Notes: generated by a model not told the origin, from the sequence alone. A DNA stretch of 33,724 nt from an uncultured bacterium (GCA_905216145.1 CAJMST010000021.1:1-33724), one strand, 5' to 3'; positions 25,768-33,461 are shown, numbered from the stretch's first letter. Numbers and translations: made by a program.

Positions 25768-26694
25768 ATGTCCGACCAGATGTCACGCCGCGGCTTCATG
25801 AGCGCCGCAGCAACCGGAGCCGTCGCGCTCGCCGGAGTCGCGCTCGCGGGCTGCTCCAACACCTCCGCGAGTTCCGAAAAATCGAGTGAAAAGGAGAAGG
25901 CCGTGAAGCCGGTCATCCTCGTCACGAGCTTCGGCACGAGCTACAACGACTCGCGCCACATCACCATCGGCGCCATCGAAGACGCTATCCGCGAGAAGTA
26001 CTGGCAGGACTACGACATCCGCCGCGCCTTCACCGCGCAGATCATCATCGACAAGCTGAAGAAGCGCGACGGCATCACGATCGACAACATGACCGAGGCG
26101 CTCGACCGCTGCGTGGAAGACGGCGTGAAGGAAATCGTCGTGCAGCCGACGCATCTCATGGGTGGCCTGGAATACACCGACGTGAAAGACGAGCTCGACA
26201 AGTACGCCGACAAGTTCGACAAAATCTCGCTCGGCGACCCGCTGCTCACCTCCGACGACGACTACAAGAAGGTGGCCGCAGCCATTAAGGAGAACATGGC
26301 GTCCTTCGACGACGGCAAGACGGCGCTGTGCCTCATGGGCCACGGCACCGAAGCCGATTCCAACGCCGACTATGCCAAGATGCAGGAAGTGTTTAAGAAC
26401 GAGGGCTTGACGCAGTTCTTCGTCGGCACCGTCGAGGCTGAACCGACCTGCGAGGATGTTATCGCCGCCGCGAGCGCCGCAGGCTACAAGAAGGCCGTGC
26501 TCGCGCCGTTCATGGTGGTCGCGGGCGACCACGCGAACAACGACATGGCAGACGAGACCGACCCCGACAGCTGGGCTGCGAAGTTCGTGGCCGCCGGCTT
26601 CGAAGTGACGTGCCTGCTCCAGGGTCTGGGACAGAACGTCGCGGTCGACGACATCTACGTCTCGCACGTGGACGACGCCATCGCCAAGCTGTAA
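25768..26694 (+). CDS. cbiK: Sirohydrochlorin cobaltochelatase, Tat-exported lipoprotein
   Basis: Family function: insertion of Co2+ into sirohydrochlorin (or a related tetrapyrrole). The 308-residue product begins with a twin-arginine signal, SRRGFM (6-11), a hydrophobic stretch, and a lipobox LAGC (Cys29), so it should be exported folded and lipid-anchored outside the cell. The mature part has VTSFGTSYNDSR, the GHG segment with His192, GTVEAEP (Glu223), and AGDHANNDM with His255; their spacing resembles the His-Glu-His metal ligands known from Salmonella CbiK, so the active site looks intact. GAGGAAAGGA before the ATG sets the start. It is the first gene after the riboswitch. A periplasmic CbiK relative is known from Desulfovibrio. 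Its location outside the cell makes a role in normal biosynthesis uncertain. Confidence 0.92.
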   Translation: MSDQMSRRGFMSAAATGAVALAGVALAGCSNTSASSEKSSEKEKAVKPVILVTSFGTSYNDSRHITIGAIEDAIREKYWQDYDIRRAFTAQIIIDKLKKRDGITIDNMTEALDRCVEDGVKEIVVQPTHLMGGLEYTDVKDELDKYADKFDKISLGDPLLTSDDDYKKVAAAIKENMASFDDGKTALCLMGHGTEADSNADYAKMQEVFKNEGLTQFFVGTVEAEPTCEDVIAAASAAGYKKAVLAPFMVVAGDHANNDMADETDPDSWAAKFVAAGFEVTCLLQGLGQNVAVDDIYVSHVDDAIAKL

Positions 26695-26730
26695 ACTCGC
26701 CGCGCACGGGGGCGCCGGTCGCGTCCCCGT

Positions 26731-26775
26731 GCAACGGGCATGCGCCTTCCCCGACTGACGGCGCATGCCCGTTGC
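26731..26775 (+). terminator. Perfect 16-bp hairpin after cbiK
   Basis: GCAACGGGCATGCGCC (26731-26746) is repeated exactly in inverted form at 26760-26775 around a 13-nt loop. There is no T run behind it (ATTCGCATCC), so it may be a weak or rho-assisted terminator, or a 3'-end stabiliser that lets cbiK mRNA be more abundant than the downstream genes. Confidence 0.7.
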
Positions 26776-26838
26776 ATTCGCATCCCGCCCGCCCACCGCA
26801 CGGCGCGGGCGGTCGAAGCGATTGAAAGGAACCCCTTC

Positions 26839-27372
26839 ATGTTGAAGAAAACCCTCGCCTTCGCCCTGTCGGCGGCGCTTTTCGCGTTCTCGCTCGCCGG
26901 CTGCGGCGGAAATTCAATCGACAGCGCAAAGGCAAGCGATGCCGATTCCCAGGAAAAAACCGAACAGGCGGCCGATGCGCCCGAGGACGCAAGCGCTGCC
27001 CCCATCACCGCCGACAAGGTGGCCGACGGCACCTATCCGATCACCGTAGATTCCAGCTCGAACATGTTCAGGATTGTGGACGCCCAGCTCATCGTGGAAA
27101 ACGGCTCCATGCACTGCGTGATGACACTTTCCGGCACGGGCTACGGCAAGCTCTTCATGGGCACGGGCGACGAGGCTGCCGCCGCGAGCGAGGCCGACTT
27201 CATCCCCTATGTGGAAAACGCGGAAGGCAAGTACACCTACGACGTGCCCGTTGATGCGCTCGACGAGGACACCGCCTGCGCCGCGTGGAGCATCAGAAGG
27301 GAGCGGTGGTACGACCGCACGCTCGTATTCGAATCCGCCGGCGTCGATCTGCGCGCCGACGCACTGAAGTAA
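26839..27372 (+). CDS. Small lipoprotein, possible ligand-binding
   Basis: Unrecognised by name. The 177-residue product has a lipoprotein signal with LAGC (Cys22), a Ser/Asp/Glu/Ala-rich spacer (25-60), then one compact beta-rich domain (about 62-177): DGTYPITVDSSSNMFRIVDA, MTLSGTGYGKLFMG, and a closing WSIRRERWYDRTLVFES. The domain has the size, hydrophobic pattern and YDRTLVF strand that recall NEAT-like haem-binding modules, but I cannot see a clear haem motif. The N-terminal region of the next gene's product aligns with it along its whole length. GAAAGGA (26824-26830) sets the start. Gene context (cbiK, riboswitch, ABC importer) suggests binding or handing over a corrinoid, tetrapyrrole or metal. 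Confidence 0.85.
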   Translation: MLKKTLAFALSAALFAFSLAGCGGNSIDSAKASDADSQEKTEQAADAPEDASAAPITADKVADGTYPITVDSSSNMFRIVDAQLIVENGSMHCVMTLSGTGYGKLFMGTGDEAAAASEADFIPYVENAEGKYTYDVPVDALDEDTACAAWSIRRERWYDRTLVFESAGVDLRADALK

Positions 27373-27376
27373 CGCC

Positions 27377-28948
27377 ATGCGGTCGATTCTTCCCAAGGGG
27401 GAAAACAGGAAGCGCCGCAGCATCGCGGCGCGCGCGATCGCCTGCGTTCTCGTCGCCCTGCTCGCGCTTCCCTTCGCGGGGTGCAGTGCGAGCCCGAACG
27501 CGACCGGTGCCACGACGGGCTCTCAGGAATACACTGTGAGCGTCTCGCTTTCCGGCGGGTCAGGGCGCGCAAGCATCTCCTCACCAACCACAATTATGAA
27601 GGATGGCGACACCTACACCGCGACCATCACCTGGTCGAGTTCGAACTACGACAAGATGACCGTCGACGGCGTGGACTACGCGCCCGTAAACGACGGCGGC
27701 AACTCCACGTTCGAGATACCCGTCACGCTCGACGAGGACATCGCCGTGTCGGCCGAGACCGTCGCCATGTCGACGCCGCACACCATCGACTACACGCTCT
27801 ACTTCGACTCATCCACCATGAAGGAGAAATCGGGCGACGATGCAAGCGGCGGCTCCCCCGCGGGAACGGCTTCAAGCGCCGCGGCCGACTTCCACAACGC
27901 CGATTTGGGCTGCGGCTGGAAGCCGACGGGGGCGCTTCAGCTTGAATACGCCAAGCACTTCACTGTCGACGAGTTCGAAGGCGGCTTGCGGCTTATCTGC
28001 GTTTCGAACGGGGAGCGCTTCCTCGTGATGCCGCAGGATGCGAAGGTACCTGATGGGTTGAGCTCCGACATCGCGGTCATAAGGCGCCCCGCCGACAAGG
28101 TGTACCTTGTGTCGTCGGCGACAATGTGCCTGGTCGACGCACTCGATGCGAACGACAATATCTTAATGTCGGGCACGAAGGCCGACGATTGCTCGGTCGC
28201 AGGCTTCAAAAGCGCGCTCGAAAGTGGGGCGATCGCCTACGGCGGCAAGTACAGCGCGCCCGACTACGAGCGAATATCGGCCTCGGGCTGCACGCTCGCC
28301 ATCGAGAACACCATGATCAACCACACGCCCGATGTGAAGGAAAAGCTGCAGAAGCTCGGGCTCGTCGTGCTCACCGAACAGTCGTCGAGCGAGCCCGAAG
28401 CACTCGGGCGCGTCGAGTGGATTAAGCTTTTCGGCGTCCTGTTCGACAAGGAAGACGAGGCCGCGCACCTGTTCAACGAGCAGAAGGCCCGCGTCGAGCA
28501 AACGTCGGGGCTCGCGTCGTCAGGTAAAACCGTGGCGTATTTCTACATTAACTCGAACGGGGCCGCCGTCACGCGGCGGGCGGGCGACTACGTGGCGCAG
28601 ATGATCGAGCTTGCAGGCGGCAGCTACGCACTCGATGACGCGCAGACGGCGTCGACGTCAGGTTCGTCAGTAACGCTCGAAATGGAGCGCTTCTACGCGA
28701 CGGCGAAGGATGCCGACATCATCGTCTACAACGGCACCATCGACGAATCGGTTGCCACCTTGAACGACTTCGTAGGCAAAAACGCGCTATTGTCGCAGTT
28801 CAAAGCCGTGAAGAACGGCAACGTCTGGGTCACAAGCGCCGACATGTACCAGCAGATGACTTCTACCGCCGACATTATCGACGAGCTGCACGGGGCGTTC
28901 ACCGGCGATGACGCGAGCGACTTCCATTATCTGAGGAAGCTCGGCTAG
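27377..28948 (+). CDS. Binding lipoprotein of an ABC importer, two-domain
   Basis: Surface receptor of the importer. The 523-residue product has a basic N-terminus, a lipobox FAGC (Cys36), a beta domain (about 52-150) that repeats the neighbouring small lipoprotein's domain, a Ser/Gly/Ala linker, and a class III (BtuF/FepB-type) substrate-binding domain (about 165-523) with VIRRPADKVYLVSSATM, MINHTPDVKEKLQKLGL, and DIIVYNGTIDESVATL. The start ATG lies four bases after the previous stop, with only a weak ribosome site, so translation is likely coupled. The paired permease and ATPase follow at once. The class imports siderophores, haem, cobalamin and similar ligands; riboswitch control favours a corrinoid or cobalt-related one. 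Confidence 0.88.
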   Translation: MRSILPKGENRKRRSIAARAIACVLVALLALPFAGCSASPNATGATTGSQEYTVSVSLSGGSGRASISSPTTIMKDGDTYTATITWSSSNYDKMTVDGVDYAPVNDGGNSTFEIPVTLDEDIAVSAETVAMSTPHTIDYTLYFDSSTMKEKSGDDASGGSPAGTASSAAADFHNADLGCGWKPTGALQLEYAKHFTVDEFEGGLRLICVSNGERFLVMPQDAKVPDGLSSDIAVIRRPADKVYLVSSATMCLVDALDANDNILMSGTKADDCSVAGFKSALESGAIAYGGKYSAPDYERISASGCTLAIENTMINHTPDVKEKLQKLGLVVLTEQSSSEPEALGRVEWIKLFGVLFDKEDEAAHLFNEQKARVEQTSGLASSGKTVAYFYINSNGAAVTRRAGDYVAQMIELAGGSYALDDAQTASTSGSSVTLEMERFYATAKDADIIVYNGTIDESVATLNDFVGKNALLSQFKAVKNGNVWVTSADMYQQMTSTADIIDELHGAFTGDDASDFHYLRKLG

Positions 28949-28952
28949 CGCC

Positions 28953-29993
28953 ATGAGAAGCCGGCTTTCCATGACATACGACGAATCGGGGCGTGCCGCG
29001 CGGTGTCGCGTCGTGACGGCGCTGCTCGCTGTTGCCCTCATCGTGCTCGTCGGGGCCAACCTGTGCATCGGGAGCGTGCTCGTACCCGCAGACCACATCC
29101 CCGGCATCCTTTCGGGCGGCGCGGCCAATTCCATGGAAAGCCAGGTCATCTGGGAGATTCGCCTGCCGCGCGTGCTTTCAGCCGTGCTTCTCGGCGGGGC
29201 ACTTTCGCTCTCCGGGTTCCTGCTGCAGACGTTTTTCAACAACCCCATCGCCGACCCGTTCATCTTGGGCGTCTCCTCGGGCGCAAAGTTCGTCGTCGCG
29301 CTTACGATGATCGTTCTTCTGGGCGCGAACCAGGCCATGTCCTCGCCGGCCATGGTGGCCGCAGCGTTTCTGGGCTCGCTTATCACCATCGGCTTCGTGC
29401 TCCTCATCGCACGGCGCATAAGTTCCATGGCTATGCTCATCGTGGCGGGCGTCATGGTGGGATACATCTGCTCGGCGGCGACGAACTTCCTCATCGCCTT
29501 CGCCGACGACCAGTCCATCGTGAACCTGCACAACTGGTCTTTGGGTAGCTTCTCGGGTTCGAGCTGGGACGACGTCGTGGTCATCGCGGTCGTGGTGATC
29601 ACCGTGAGCGCATGCGTATTCGCGATATCGAAGCCCCTTTCCGCTTTCCAGCTGGGAGAAGCCTACGCGAAAAGCGTCGGCGTGAACGTCGCACGATTCC
29701 GCGTGGTGCTCGTCCTTCTAGCGAGCATGCTCTCCGCCTGCGTGACCGCGTTCGCTGGTCCGGTGTCGTTCGTAGGCATCGCGGTTCCGCATCTCGTGAA
29801 GTCGGCGCTAAAGTCGTCGAAGCCCATCCGCGTGATTCCTGCGTGCTTCTTGGGAGGCGCTATCTTCTGCGCGGGCTGCGATTTGATCGCGCGCACGCTG
29901 TTCTCTCCCGTCGAGCTTTCCATCAGCGCCGTCACCGCCATCTTCGGCGCGCCGGTGGTTATCGCACTCATGTTGAAGAAGCGGGTGAGGTAG
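28953..29993 (+). CDS. BtuC/FecCD-type ABC importer permease
   Basis: Membrane channel of the importer. The 346-residue protein has nine or ten hydrophobic helices and the family blocks IRLPRVLSAVLLGGALSLSG, NNPIADPFILGVSSGA, LGEAYAKSVGVNVARFR (the cytoplasmic coupling helix) and GPVSFVGIAVPHLVK. The ATG at 28953 follows the previous stop by four bases; an internal ATG at 28971 is an alternative. Its TAG stop touches the ATG of the ATPase gene. BtuC, FecD, FhuB and HmuU share this fold, so the sequence alone does not give the ligand. Confidence 0.93.
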   Translation: MRSRLSMTYDESGRAARCRVVTALLAVALIVLVGANLCIGSVLVPADHIPGILSGGAANSMESQVIWEIRLPRVLSAVLLGGALSLSGFLLQTFFNNPIADPFILGVSSGAKFVVALTMIVLLGANQAMSSPAMVAAAFLGSLITIGFVLLIARRISSMAMLIVAGVMVGYICSAATNFLIAFADDQSIVNLHNWSLGSFSGSSWDDVVVIAVVVITVSACVFAISKPLSAFQLGEAYAKSVGVNVARFRVVLVLLASMLSACVTAFAGPVSFVGIAVPHLVKSALKSSKPIRVIPACFLGGAIFCAGCDLIARTLFSPVELSISAVTAIFGAPVVIALMLKKRVR

Positions 29994-31175
29994 ATGGGGG
30001 AATTCGTGCCGCGGCCCAAAACGCAGACTGACGGAGCGCCGCTTTTCCGCATAAGCGACCTGTCGGCGGGCTACGACAAGAAGGTCGTAGTCGAAGGTGT
30101 CGATCTGGAGGTTCGCGCGGGCGACGTCGTGGCGCTCATCGGGCCGAACGGCTCGGGCAAGTCGACCATCTTGAAAACCATCACACGCCATCTGGCACCG
30201 CTTGCCGGCTCGGTCGAGCTCGACGGGCGGGAGATTTCCCGATGGAAGACGGCGGAGTTCGCAAGGAACCTTGCCGTTATGCTGACAGATCGCCCCCAGA
30301 CCGAGCTCCTCACCTGCCGCGATATCGTAGAGGCAGGAAGGCATCCCTACACGGGGCGAATGGGCACACTCTCGCCCGACGACCATAGTCGGGTCGACGA
30401 GGCCATGAAAACCGCACATGTGGAAGAGCTCGCCGAGCGCGACTTCATGCAGATAAGCGACGGGCAACGCCAGCGCGTCATGCTCGCACGCGCCATCGCG
30501 CAGGATCCGCGTGTGCTCGTACTCGACGAGCCCACGTCGTATCTCGATATCCGCTACCAGATCGACCTGCTGCGAATACTTCGCCACCTTGCGAAATCGC
30601 GGAATGTTGCTGTCATCATGTCCATCCACGAACTCGAGCTCGCGCAGAAAAGCGCCGACAAGGTGATTTGCGTGAAGGACGGCCGGGTCTTCCGCGCCGG
30701 CGCACCCGAGGACATATTCACGCGCGAGACGATTGACGAGCTCTACGGCCTTCAACATGGCACCTTCAACGAGCGCTTCGGCAGCGTGGAAATTGGACGC
30801 CCGCACGGCGATGCGCACACGTTCGTCATCGCCGGCGCAGGTACGGGGTCGGCTGTGTTTCGCCAGCTCATCCGACAGGGCAAGGCGTTCTACGCGGGCG
30901 TTCTGCACGAAGGGGACATCGACTGCGAGCTCGCGCGCGACCTGGCGACGGAATGCGTGGCCGAGCGCGCCTTCGAGCCGATCGGGGATAAAACCATAGC
31001 CCGCGCCAAAGAGCTCCTCGTCCACTGCGCGCGCCTTATCGTGTGCCCCGCCGCCTTCGGCACCATAAACGCCCGTAACGCAGAGCTCGTCGAGTTCGCA
31101 CGCTCACATGGTATCAAGGTCATGCGAGCGTGCGAAGGCGCATCGGAGGATTCCCAATTGGAATGGGAAGGATAA
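29994..31175 (+). CDS. ABC importer ATPase with long C-terminal extension
   Basis: Energises the importer. The 393-residue product has Walker A GPNGSGKST (50-58), a variant signature ISDGQRQR (154-161, instead of LSGGQ), Walker B VLVLDEPTSYLD (174-185) and the H-loop SIHEL (210-214). The canonical domain ends near 260. Residues 265-393 form an extra domain starting VEIGRPHGDAHTFVIAGAG, with a Rossmann-like GxGxGS (281-286 region), GVLHEGDIDCELARDL and ARLIVCPAAFG. A similar extension occurs in some archaeal and anaerobe FecE/BtuD-type ATPases, as far as I recall, with no assigned function. GGTGAGG before the ATG supports the start, which abuts the permease stop. It is the last intact gene of the island. 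Confidence 0.92.
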   Translation: MGEFVPRPKTQTDGAPLFRISDLSAGYDKKVVVEGVDLEVRAGDVVALIGPNGSGKSTILKTITRHLAPLAGSVELDGREISRWKTAEFARNLAVMLTDRPQTELLTCRDIVEAGRHPYTGRMGTLSPDDHSRVDEAMKTAHVEELAERDFMQISDGQRQRVMLARAIAQDPRVLVLDEPTSYLDIRYQIDLLRILRHLAKSRNVAVIMSIHELELAQKSADKVICVKDGRVFRAGAPEDIFTRETIDELYGLQHGTFNERFGSVEIGRPHGDAHTFVIAGAGTGSAVFRQLIRQGKAFYAGVLHEGDIDCELARDLATECVAERAFEPIGDKTIARAKELLVHCARLIVCPAAFGTINARNAELVEFARSHGIKVMRACEGASEDSQLEWEG

Positions 31176-31192
31176 ACTGGACTTTCTTTTAA

Positions 31193-31285
31193 GGATCCTC
31201 AGGCTACAGCTCCTACGCCGGCGAGGTCTCCAAGGCGCCGGAGAACCTCGTGAACAGGAATTTCCACGCCGACGAGCCCAACTAA
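31193..31285 (+). pseudogene. IS3-type transposase C-terminal-region remnant
   Basis: Reading 31193-31285 gives GSSGYSSYAGEVS then KAPENLVNRNFHADEPN and a TAA stop. The segment KAPENLVNRNFHADxPN is, from my knowledge of the family, the strand just before the catalytic WLTDITEF block of IS3-type OrfB. Everything after Pro-Asn is lost, and there is no start, so it is a fragment. The TAA lies two bases before the stop of the convergent TetR gene. Confidence 0.65.
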
Positions 31286-31287
31286 AC

Positions 31288-31899
31288 CTAATCCAAGCGA
31301 GATTCCAAACTCGAAAGACCGCTCAACGTCAGATTATTAGCAACCTCCGAGACACGCTCGATAGGAACCGAGCCGTCAGACAGTGCCCACGTGCGATAGA
31401 TACCGATAATGCCCGACAGCAAAAACGCCAGATAGTAGTCGAACATCTCGTCCTTGAGACCTTGGGGCAGCAGATCGCGCTCGGCAATCTCGTGTTCGAG
31501 CGGCGCACGAAGACGAGCCATGAAATCATCGAGCGGAATATTCTCGATCAGCTGACGATTGAGCACCAAGTTGTTGCACAGCGCCTCGTTAACGGTTTTA
31601 AAGAAGGTCGCCGCCGCGCCAAGAGCGCGCTCGTTGGTGTCACCGTCCATGGAAGCAAGCGTTTTCTCGACCGAGTCGACAATCATCTCCACCACATCGA
31701 CGGCAATGGCATCGAGCAGGCCGTCAACCGTGCCAAAGTGAACGTAAAAGGTCTTGCGGTCGACATTGGCCTCGCGCGCGATGGCACTCACCGTAATGTC
31801 TGCCAGCGGCTTTTCCATGAGCAGGCGCTCGAAAGCCGAAAGGATGGCATTGCGGCTGCGAACGATGCGGCGGTCAAGACGCGGTTTGCTGGTTGCCAT
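31288..31899 (-). CDS. TetR-family transcriptional regulator
   Basis: DNA-binding repressor of unknown target. The 203-residue protein has an N-terminal basic segment (ATSKPRLDRRIVRSRNAI), the TetR helix-turn-helix (about 33-55: ITVSAIAREANVDRKTFYVHF), and a helical ligand domain with hydrophobic C-terminal helices (DYYLAFLLSGIIGIYRTWAL). It is of normal length. GAAGGGA seven bases before the ATG at 31899 supports the start. An inverted repeat lies 44 bases upstream of the start and could be its own operator. It belongs to the core side of the island boundary; the IS3-type fragment ends against its 3' end. Confidence 0.92.
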   Translation of the reverse strand: MATSKPRLDRRIVRSRNAILSAFERLLMEKPLADITVSAIAREANVDRKTFYVHFGTVDGLLDAIAVDVVEMIVDSVEKTLASMDGDTNERALGAAATFFKTVNEALCNNLVLNRQLIENIPLDDFMARLRAPLEHEIAERDLLPQGLKDEMFDYYLAFLLSGIIGIYRTWALSDGSVPIERVSEVANNLTLSGLSSLESRLD

Positions 31900-31942
31900 G
31901 GGCGTGTCCCTTCGATATGCGAGCATTCATCAACAGATGAGA

Positions 31943-31966
31943 GATAATCTACGTAAGAGGATTATC
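31943..31966. promoter_or_regulatory. Candidate TetR operator
   Basis: GATAATC (31943-31949) and GATTATC (31960-31966) are a perfect inverted repeat with a 10-base spacer containing ACGT. It lies between the flippase-like gene and the TetR gene, in the likely TetR promoter, which suggests autoregulation. Confidence 0.45.
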
Positions 31967-32015
31967 CCCCATACGGCACAAATATGCCCCGCGTCATGAA
32001 GAACGCACGACTGCC

Positions 32016-33323
32016 CTACTGCGACTTAGGATGCTTCTTCTTATTGAGTGCCGACGGAGATACGCGAATACCATCGCCTGTCTGACGCACATAGGCTTTA
32101 TGAGCCGGCTTAGCGGCCCCAGAAGCCTTCTGAGCGTGCTTCTTGGGATCAACGGTAACAGCATTCGTGGGGTGCGGCTTCGCGGCCACAGAGGGTATCT
32201 GAGGCGTGCGGCCGAGCTTGCGCATCACGCGATCCCAGCGCGCATGGATGCTCTCGTTGTGGGCGCTCTTAAGTCCCAGCAGGGGCGCAGCCAAAATGGT
32301 CGGCGCAATAAACGTAATGAGGCGCCACAGCAGATAGCCGGCTGTCGAAGCCGACCCAAAGAAATGACCCAAGAACAATGCAAAGCCGCCCTCAGCGCCA
32401 CCAGTTCCACCGGGCAAGGGAACCGCAGAGCTCAGCAGCTGGACAAAGGCGCTCGCGGCCATGACCGAGAAAAAGTCAACCTCGTGGTGGCCAAAGGCAA
32501 GCATTAGGAAATACGGAACCAGATAGAAAAACGCGAGCTGCAGCATGGTGATAAACACGGTGAGCAGCATGGAAGAAAAATGTCCGGCTGAAAGCTTGAA
32601 CTTCTCGGAGAAGGAGTAGATCTCGCCATCGACAAACGTGCGCCATCCCTCGATCTTAGTGGCCGAGACACCAATGCGCTCAAGCCAATTGATGATGCAG
32701 TGGGCGACGCGCGTGACGGTCTTAGGCATGAGCGCGACGGCGAAGATGCCAAGCAAGATGCAGCAGTGCCCACCAAAGCTAAAGACGCACAGCAGCGTCA
32801 TGTCGCCATAGCGCTCGGCAAAAAACGGCATGCGAGCAAGCAGTAGGATAGCGCCCCAGGCAACGAGGCCAAACTGATACACGATAAAGCGCGTAAATTG
32901 CGTGGCTCCGGCCTCGCCGACATTTTGGCCCGCTTTGGTCAGACGGTAGATCTGGGCGGGAGTCGATCCCATCATCATAGGCGTGAGGTTGCCAAAGAAG
33001 ATGCCACTCGCCTCGACCGAGATCAGGTCGCGAATGCCGACGGGTGAATTGGGGTCGAGCCAGACAGCGATCGCATAGGCCACAATGCCAAAGAACAGAT
33101 ACATGAACATGCAAAGACACGCGACAAAGAGCCAAGGCGCCTGGACGCTCGACATTGCGGCCCAGAACTGCCCCATCTGCCCGGTTACCACCAGATAGAC
33201 GATATAACCCACCAGCACGACGCCGATAAAGATGGCGCCGCGGCGTGCGCTCTTATTGTCATCGCCGCCCGAGGCCTCAACCTCGACCTGGGGCTTAGAC
33301 GTATGCTGAGAGGACTCCGTCAT
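32016..33323 (-). CDS. Flippase-like integral membrane protein (YbhN/LPG synthase TM family)
   Basis: The 435-residue product has a short polar N-terminus, seven or eight hydrophobic helices, and a basic, Lys/Ala/Pro-rich cytoplasmic tail (about 375-435). Blocks such as SVEASGIFFGNLTPMMMG, PAQIYRLTKAGQN and PLPGGTGGAEGGFALFLG place it in the family of lysylphosphatidylglycerol synthetase transmembrane regions and AglD2/YbhN proteins, thought to move lipid-linked molecules. The aminoacyl-transferase half of MprF is absent. AAGGAG five bases before the ATG (33323) sets the start; an upstream in-frame ATG at 33389 lies in the promoter. The substrate is unknown. Confidence 0.88.
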   Translation of the reverse strand: MTESSQHTSKPQVEVEASGGDDNKSARRGAIFIGVVLVGYIVYLVVTGQMGQFWAAMSSVQAPWLFVACLCMFMYLFFGIVAYAIAVWLDPNSPVGIRDLISVEASGIFFGNLTPMMMGSTPAQIYRLTKAGQNVGEAGATQFTRFIVYQFGLVAWGAILLLARMPFFAERYGDMTLLCVFSFGGHCCILLGIFAVALMPKTVTRVAHCIINWLERIGVSATKIEGWRTFVDGEIYSFSEKFKLSAGHFSSMLLTVFITMLQLAFFYLVPYFLMLAFGHHEVDFFSVMAASAFVQLLSSAVPLPGGTGGAEGGFALFLGHFFGSASTAGYLLWRLITFIAPTILAAPLLGLKSAHNESIHARWDRVMRKLGRTPQIPSVAAKPHPTNAVTVDPKKHAQKASGAAKPAHKAYVRQTGDGIRVSPSALNKKKHPKSQ

Positions 33324-33344
33324 GAGACTCCTTCTAACAGTCAA

Positions 33345-33384
33345 AATATCTTGGATATTGTACCCGCAAGGACCATAGACAGAA
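33345..33384 (-). promoter_or_regulatory. Promoter and palindrome of the flippase-like gene
   Basis: On the minus strand TACAAT (33362-33357) is a good -10, 16 bases after TTCTGT (33384-33379), a weak -35. Immediately downstream AATATC (33345-33350) and GATATT (33354-33359) form a perfect palindrome with a TTG spacer covering the start-site region, a likely operator. Confidence 0.5.
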
Positions 33385-33425
33385 CGCAAAGCTCTGGTTC
33401 AAACGGGAATTGCAGACGGTTGTTT

Positions 33426-33461
33426 AAAATAAAAAACCCGGCCTTCCATGGGAAGTCCGGG
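33426..33461 (-). terminator. Intrinsic terminator of the tRNA-Glu cluster
   Basis: Read on the minus strand, CCCGG and TTCC (33461-33451 region) pair with GGAA and CCGGG (33449-33437 region), leading into a T-rich run (33436-33426). It follows the last tRNA by about 12 bases. Confidence 0.85.

Noticed and set aside
31147..31190. Terminator after the importer ATPase gene
   Set aside because: TTCCCA and TGGGAA can pair and a T-rich stretch lies further on, but the stem is short, inside the coding end, and more than 15 bases from the T run.
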